A DNA stretch of 8,168 bases from Hyphomicrobiales bacterium (GTDB taxonomy: Bacteria; Pseudomonadota; Alphaproteobacteria; Rhizobiales; Aestuariivirgaceae): assembly GCA_025362535.1 (NCBI GenBank), contig JANYGE010000292.1, forward strand, positions 1-8,168, read 5' to 3'. Below, piece after piece: positions 5,725 to 8,168 of this stretch. The stretch's first letter is position 1. Each line of letters opens with the position of its first letter. The position numbers were made by a program, and so were the translations under genes. Under the pieces are notes generated by a model. The model was not told the DNA's origin and did not search any database. It worked only from the letters and a program-made list of their open reading frames with translations.

Positions 5725-6729
5725 ATGCTGCGCTACCTCACCTATCGCATCCTCGCCGCCATTCCCGTACTCTTCGTGATGAGCGTCGTCACCTTTGTCA
5801 TCATTCATGCTCCCCCTGGTGACTATGCTGATTATATCGCCATGCAGCTCCGGTCGCAGGGTCACGCCACCAACGCCATTGCAGAAGCGGCCGCCCAACG
5901 GTTCCGCATAGACAATGGATTGAATGATCCGCTGTTCATTCAATATTTCCGCTGGATTAAAGGCTTTCTGGTCGGAGATTTTGGCACCAGCTATTATTAC
6001 AATCGCCCGATTTCCGAAATTGTCTGGCAGCGTTTGCCTATCACCATTGCAATTGCATTGACCTGCCATTTTCTTGCAACTGTTCTGGGGATTGGTCTTG
6101 GTATTCTGGCCGCCACCCGGCAATACAGCTGGGTTGACTCGCTGCTCTCGGTATTCGCGTTCCTTGGCATGACGGTTCCACGCTTTTTGATGGCGCTCAT
6201 CATAATTTATATTCTGGCTTTCAAACTCAATGTGCAGGAGCTTGGCAGCTTCAACTCCACCTATTGGAGTTATCAGCCCTGGTCATTGGGCAGATTCTGG
6301 GATTTGGTAAAACACATCTGGCCTGTTGTGGCAGTGGCAACCATTGCGGGCCTTGCCTACAACATGCGCGTGATGCGCGGCAATCTCCTCGATACATTGA
6401 ACGCCCAATATGTGGAAACCGCGCGCGCCAAGGGCCTTTCTTATTCTGCGACTGTTTTGAAGCACGCGGTGCCCAATGCCCTTCATCCACTGGTTGCCTA
6501 TCAGGGCGTGATCCTGCCCTACATGATGCAGGGCGAAATCGAAACCGCCATCATTTTCGGCCTGCCTACTGTTGGTCCAGCCATTGTAGGCTCGATGAGC
6601 ATCGGCGATGTGTTGGTCACTGCAACCTTCCTGCTCATTCTTGGTGGCACTCTGATTATTGGTGGCATTCTGTCTGATATGCTGCTCGCCTGGATGGATC
6701 CGCGTATCCGCTTGGGAGGTGAAGCATGA
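5725..6729 (+). CDS. ABC transporter permease, DppB/OppB type (AgpB-like)
   Basis: A 334-residue inner-membrane protein with about six hydrophobic segments. The first is residues ~9-28 (ILAAIPVLFVMSVVTFVIIH), followed by the APPGDYAD turn that marks DppB/OppB-type permeases. GDFGTSYYYNRPISEIV lies before the second segment. The cytoplasmic EAA loop that docks on the ATPase is at ~229-255 (YVETARAKGLSYSATVLKHA, then VPNALHP). It forms the translocation channel with the next gene's product. The ribosome site is weak (GAGTGA about 9 bases before ATG 5725), in keeping with lower expression than the binding protein. Its last bases overlap the next start codon (ATGA), a sign of translational coupling. 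Role in oligosaccharide import is from context. Confidence 0.92.
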   Translation: MLRYLTYRILAAIPVLFVMSVVTFVIIHAPPGDYADYIAMQLRSQGHATNAIAEAAAQRFRIDNGLNDPLFIQYFRWIKGFLVGDFGTSYYYNRPISEIVWQRLPITIAIALTCHFLATVLGIGLGILAATRQYSWVDSLLSVFAFLGMTVPRFLMALIIIYILAFKLNVQELGSFNSTYWSYQPWSLGRFWDLVKHIWPVVAVATIAGLAYNMRVMRGNLLDTLNAQYVETARAKGLSYSATVLKHAVPNALHPLVAYQGVILPYMMQGEIETAIIFGLPTVGPAIVGSMSIGDVLVTATFLLILGGTLIIGGILSDMLLAWMDPRIRLGGEA

Positions 6730-7874
6730 GCGATACACTTTTTGCCCCCTTTGTGAAGATTGAAGACGCCACCTATCTTGATGCCGCTCCGCCGTCACGC
6801 AATTTGCGCAGCGAGAATTACTTCACGCTCGTTTGGCGCAAATTCCGTCGCTCGGTCACCGGCATGATCGGTCTTTCTCTTGTCGTGCTCTTGCTGGTCG
6901 TTGCAGTCTTTGCCGATTTCGTCGCACCGCTCGATCCAAAGGAACCAACTTTGGCCTTTGCCCCGCCCGATCATTTGTCATTCATTACAAATGAAGGCTT
7001 CAGCCTGCGTCCCGTTGCCTACCAGATCGTCGAAGGCGGCGGGCTTGACCCCATCACCTTCCAACCCTTGAACGGACCGGATTTTGATCATCCGCATCCC
7101 GTTGGATTTTTTACGCAAGGCTACAGCTACAATCTTCTAGGCCTGATCCCGAGCACCACCCATCTCTTTGGGTCGATAGATCAGTCCACATTTCATATTT
7201 TGGGGACTGACAAATTCGGCCGGGATATTTTTTCGCGTGGTGTAGTTGGCTCTCGCATATCCTTGATGATTGCGCTGATCACTGTCACCGTCACCACCAT
7301 CGTCGGCACACTGTTCGGAATTACAGCTGGCTATCTCGGTGGAAAGTTTGATGCCTGGTCACAGCGCTTTGTGGAAGTCGTTCTGGCCTTCCCACAACTG
7401 CCGCTTTACCTCACTTTGGCCTCTCTTATTCCGGTAACCGCCCCTACCTCGGTATTCCTCGCATTTGTGATCGCTGTCATGTCAGCATTGAGTTGGGCCC
7501 AGCTTTCACGCGAAGTGCGAGGCAAGACTTTGGCGTTGGCCCGCATTGAATATGTGCGCGCTGCCCAGGCGGTTGGCGCCACCGACCAGCGCATTATCCT
7601 GCGCCATATCCTGCCCAATGTGCTTTCCCATGTGATTGTGGCCGTGACAATCTGGATCCCTGCCATCATCCTGCTGGAATCATTCCTCGGATTCTTGGGC
7701 TTTGCGGTGAAACCACCCCTGATCTCATGGGGCCTCATGTTGCAGGATTGCGCCAACTTCTCAGTGCTGGGCTCCTACCCCTGGATATTGTCACCGGTTG
7801 GTTTTGTTCTGCTTGCAGTCTTTGCTTTCAATGCCTTGGGCGATGGCCTGCGCGACGCTGTGGATCCTTATTGA
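6726..7874 (+). CDS. ABC transporter permease, DppC/OppC type (AgpC-like)
   Basis: A 382-residue partner permease. A GGGAGG site (6714-6719) precedes ATG 6726. Residues ~35-46 carry the usual WRKFRRSVTG lead into the first membrane span (47-67, ending DFVAPLDP). HILGTDKFGRDIFSRG at ~157-172 is the DppC hallmark. The EAA loop is at ~276-300 (YVRAAQAVGATDQRIILRHI, then LPNVL) and the C-terminus is the standard LGDGLRDAVDPY. The segment between the first span and the LGTD motif is about 90 residues, roughly twice that in E. coli DppC/OppC. It contains GYSYNLLGLIPSTTHLFG, seen as I recall in a subgroup of longer permeases paired with large binding proteins. The stop is followed one base later by the ATPase start. 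Confidence 0.93.
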   Translation: MSDTLFAPFVKIEDATYLDAAPPSRNLRSENYFTLVWRKFRRSVTGMIGLSLVVLLLVVAVFADFVAPLDPKEPTLAFAPPDHLSFITNEGFSLRPVAYQIVEGGGLDPITFQPLNGPDFDHPHPVGFFTQGYSYNLLGLIPSTTHLFGSIDQSTFHILGTDKFGRDIFSRGVVGSRISLMIALITVTVTTIVGTLFGITAGYLGGKFDAWSQRFVEVVLAFPQLPLYLTLASLIPVTAPTSVFLAFVIAVMSALSWAQLSREVRGKTLALARIEYVRAAQAVGATDQRIILRHILPNVLSHVIVAVTIWIPAIILLESFLGFLGFAVKPPLISWGLMLQDCANFSVLGSYPWILSPVGFVLLAVFAFNALGDGLRDAVDPY

Positions 7875-7875
7875 G

Positions 7876-8168
7876 ATGAAGATGGCCGAACCAGACAAGA
7901 ACATCATTCTCGACGCGCGGAATATCTCTGTGTCGTTCAAAGTCGAGGGTGGCACAGTAGATGCCGTGAAGAATGTCTCGTTTGCTTTGCGCAAAGGAGA
8001 GACCATCGGAATTGTGGGAGAGTCAGGCTCTGGAAAATCCGTAACCGCCCGCGCCATCATGCGGCTTCTGACTAAACGAGCACGGGTGTCACCTGAAACC
8101 ATGATTTCATTGGGCGGCCAGGATGTCATGAAGCTTCGCGAACCACAAATGCGAAAGCTGCGCGGCAG
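7876..8168 (+). CDS. ABC transporter ATP-binding protein, OppD/DppD type (partial, AgpD-like)
   Basis: An open frame of 97 codons from ATG 7876 to the window edge, starting one base after the upstream permease stop. It reads ILDARNISVSFKVEGG, then AVKNVSFALRKGETIGIVG, and the Walker A motif GESGSGKS at residues 48-55. VTARAIMRLL and LGGQDVMKL follow, as in OppD/DppD ATPases. Signature, Walker B and the C-terminal oligopeptide-transporter domain lie outside the window. ATG 7882 (residue 3) is an alternative start; neither has a strong ribosome site, so translation is probably coupled to the permease gene. It powers import by the two permeases. Confidence 0.9.
   Translation, partial: MKMAEPDKNIILDARNISVSFKVEGGTVDAVKNVSFALRKGETIGIVGESGSGKSVTARAIMRLLTKRARVSPETMISLGGQDVMKLREPQMRKLRG

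Noticed and set aside
5668..6123. 151-codon antisense frame over the first permease gene
   Set aside because: No recognisable domain, no ribosome site, opposite a well-supported permease gene.
6283..6798. 171-codon antisense frame across the permease junction
   Set aside because: Reads against two certain genes; composition typical of an antisense shadow.
1..8168. tRNA, rRNA, CRISPR arrays, toxin-antitoxin or phage-defence genes
   Set aside because: No sequence in the window resembles any of these on either strand.

Overview
The window looks like an accessory galactoside-utilisation region of an alphaproteobacterium, most likely Hyphomicrobiales (Rhizobium/Agrobacterium/Phyllobacterium/Brucella-like). 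This placement rests on gene content only: a LacI/EbgR-like repressor beside a sugar ABC binding protein, a GH42 beta-galactosidase remnant, and a MelR-like AraC regulator divergent from a peptide-type ABC operon. That last arrangement resembles the alpha-galactoside (agp) uptake system I recall from Sinorhizobium. No database search was possible.

Left part (1-1566, minus strand). A LacI-family regulator (452-1477) is followed on the same strand by the start of a family 1 (CUT1-type) sugar-binding lipoprotein-like or periplasmic protein (359 down to the window edge). An identical 16-base, AT-rich sequence containing a perfect palindrome occurs twice, at 440-455 and 1551-1566. The copies lie before the binding-protein gene and before the regulator, so they are good operator candidates for this regulator.

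Middle (1563-2493). This is a scar. It holds the 3' end of an IS481-type transposase (minus strand, frameshifted), interrupted by the left end of an IS3-family element. The IS3 orfA is cut after about 46 codons and joined in frame to the last ~193 residues of a GH42 beta-galactosidase. The catalytic barrel is gone. The simplest reading is that a beta-galactosidase gene once stood divergent from the LacI-type gene and was destroyed by IS insertion and deletion.

Right part (2483-8168). A MelR-like AraC activator (minus strand) diverges from a plus-strand operon: large family 5 solute-binding protein, two inner-membrane permeases with a 4-base overlap, and the start of an OppD/DppD-type ATPase cut by the window end. 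The 135-base divergent promoter region carries a three-copy CAAGATG motif and a separate perfect 7+7 inverted repeat. A strong GC-rich hairpin separates the binding-protein gene from the permease genes.

Together the genes describe uptake of galactose-containing oligosaccharides: a decayed beta-galactoside branch beside an apparently intact alpha-galactoside-type importer. Nothing here amounts to a new molecular system. The most informative items are the duplicated operator, the nested IS scar and the transposase/beta-galactosidase chimera.
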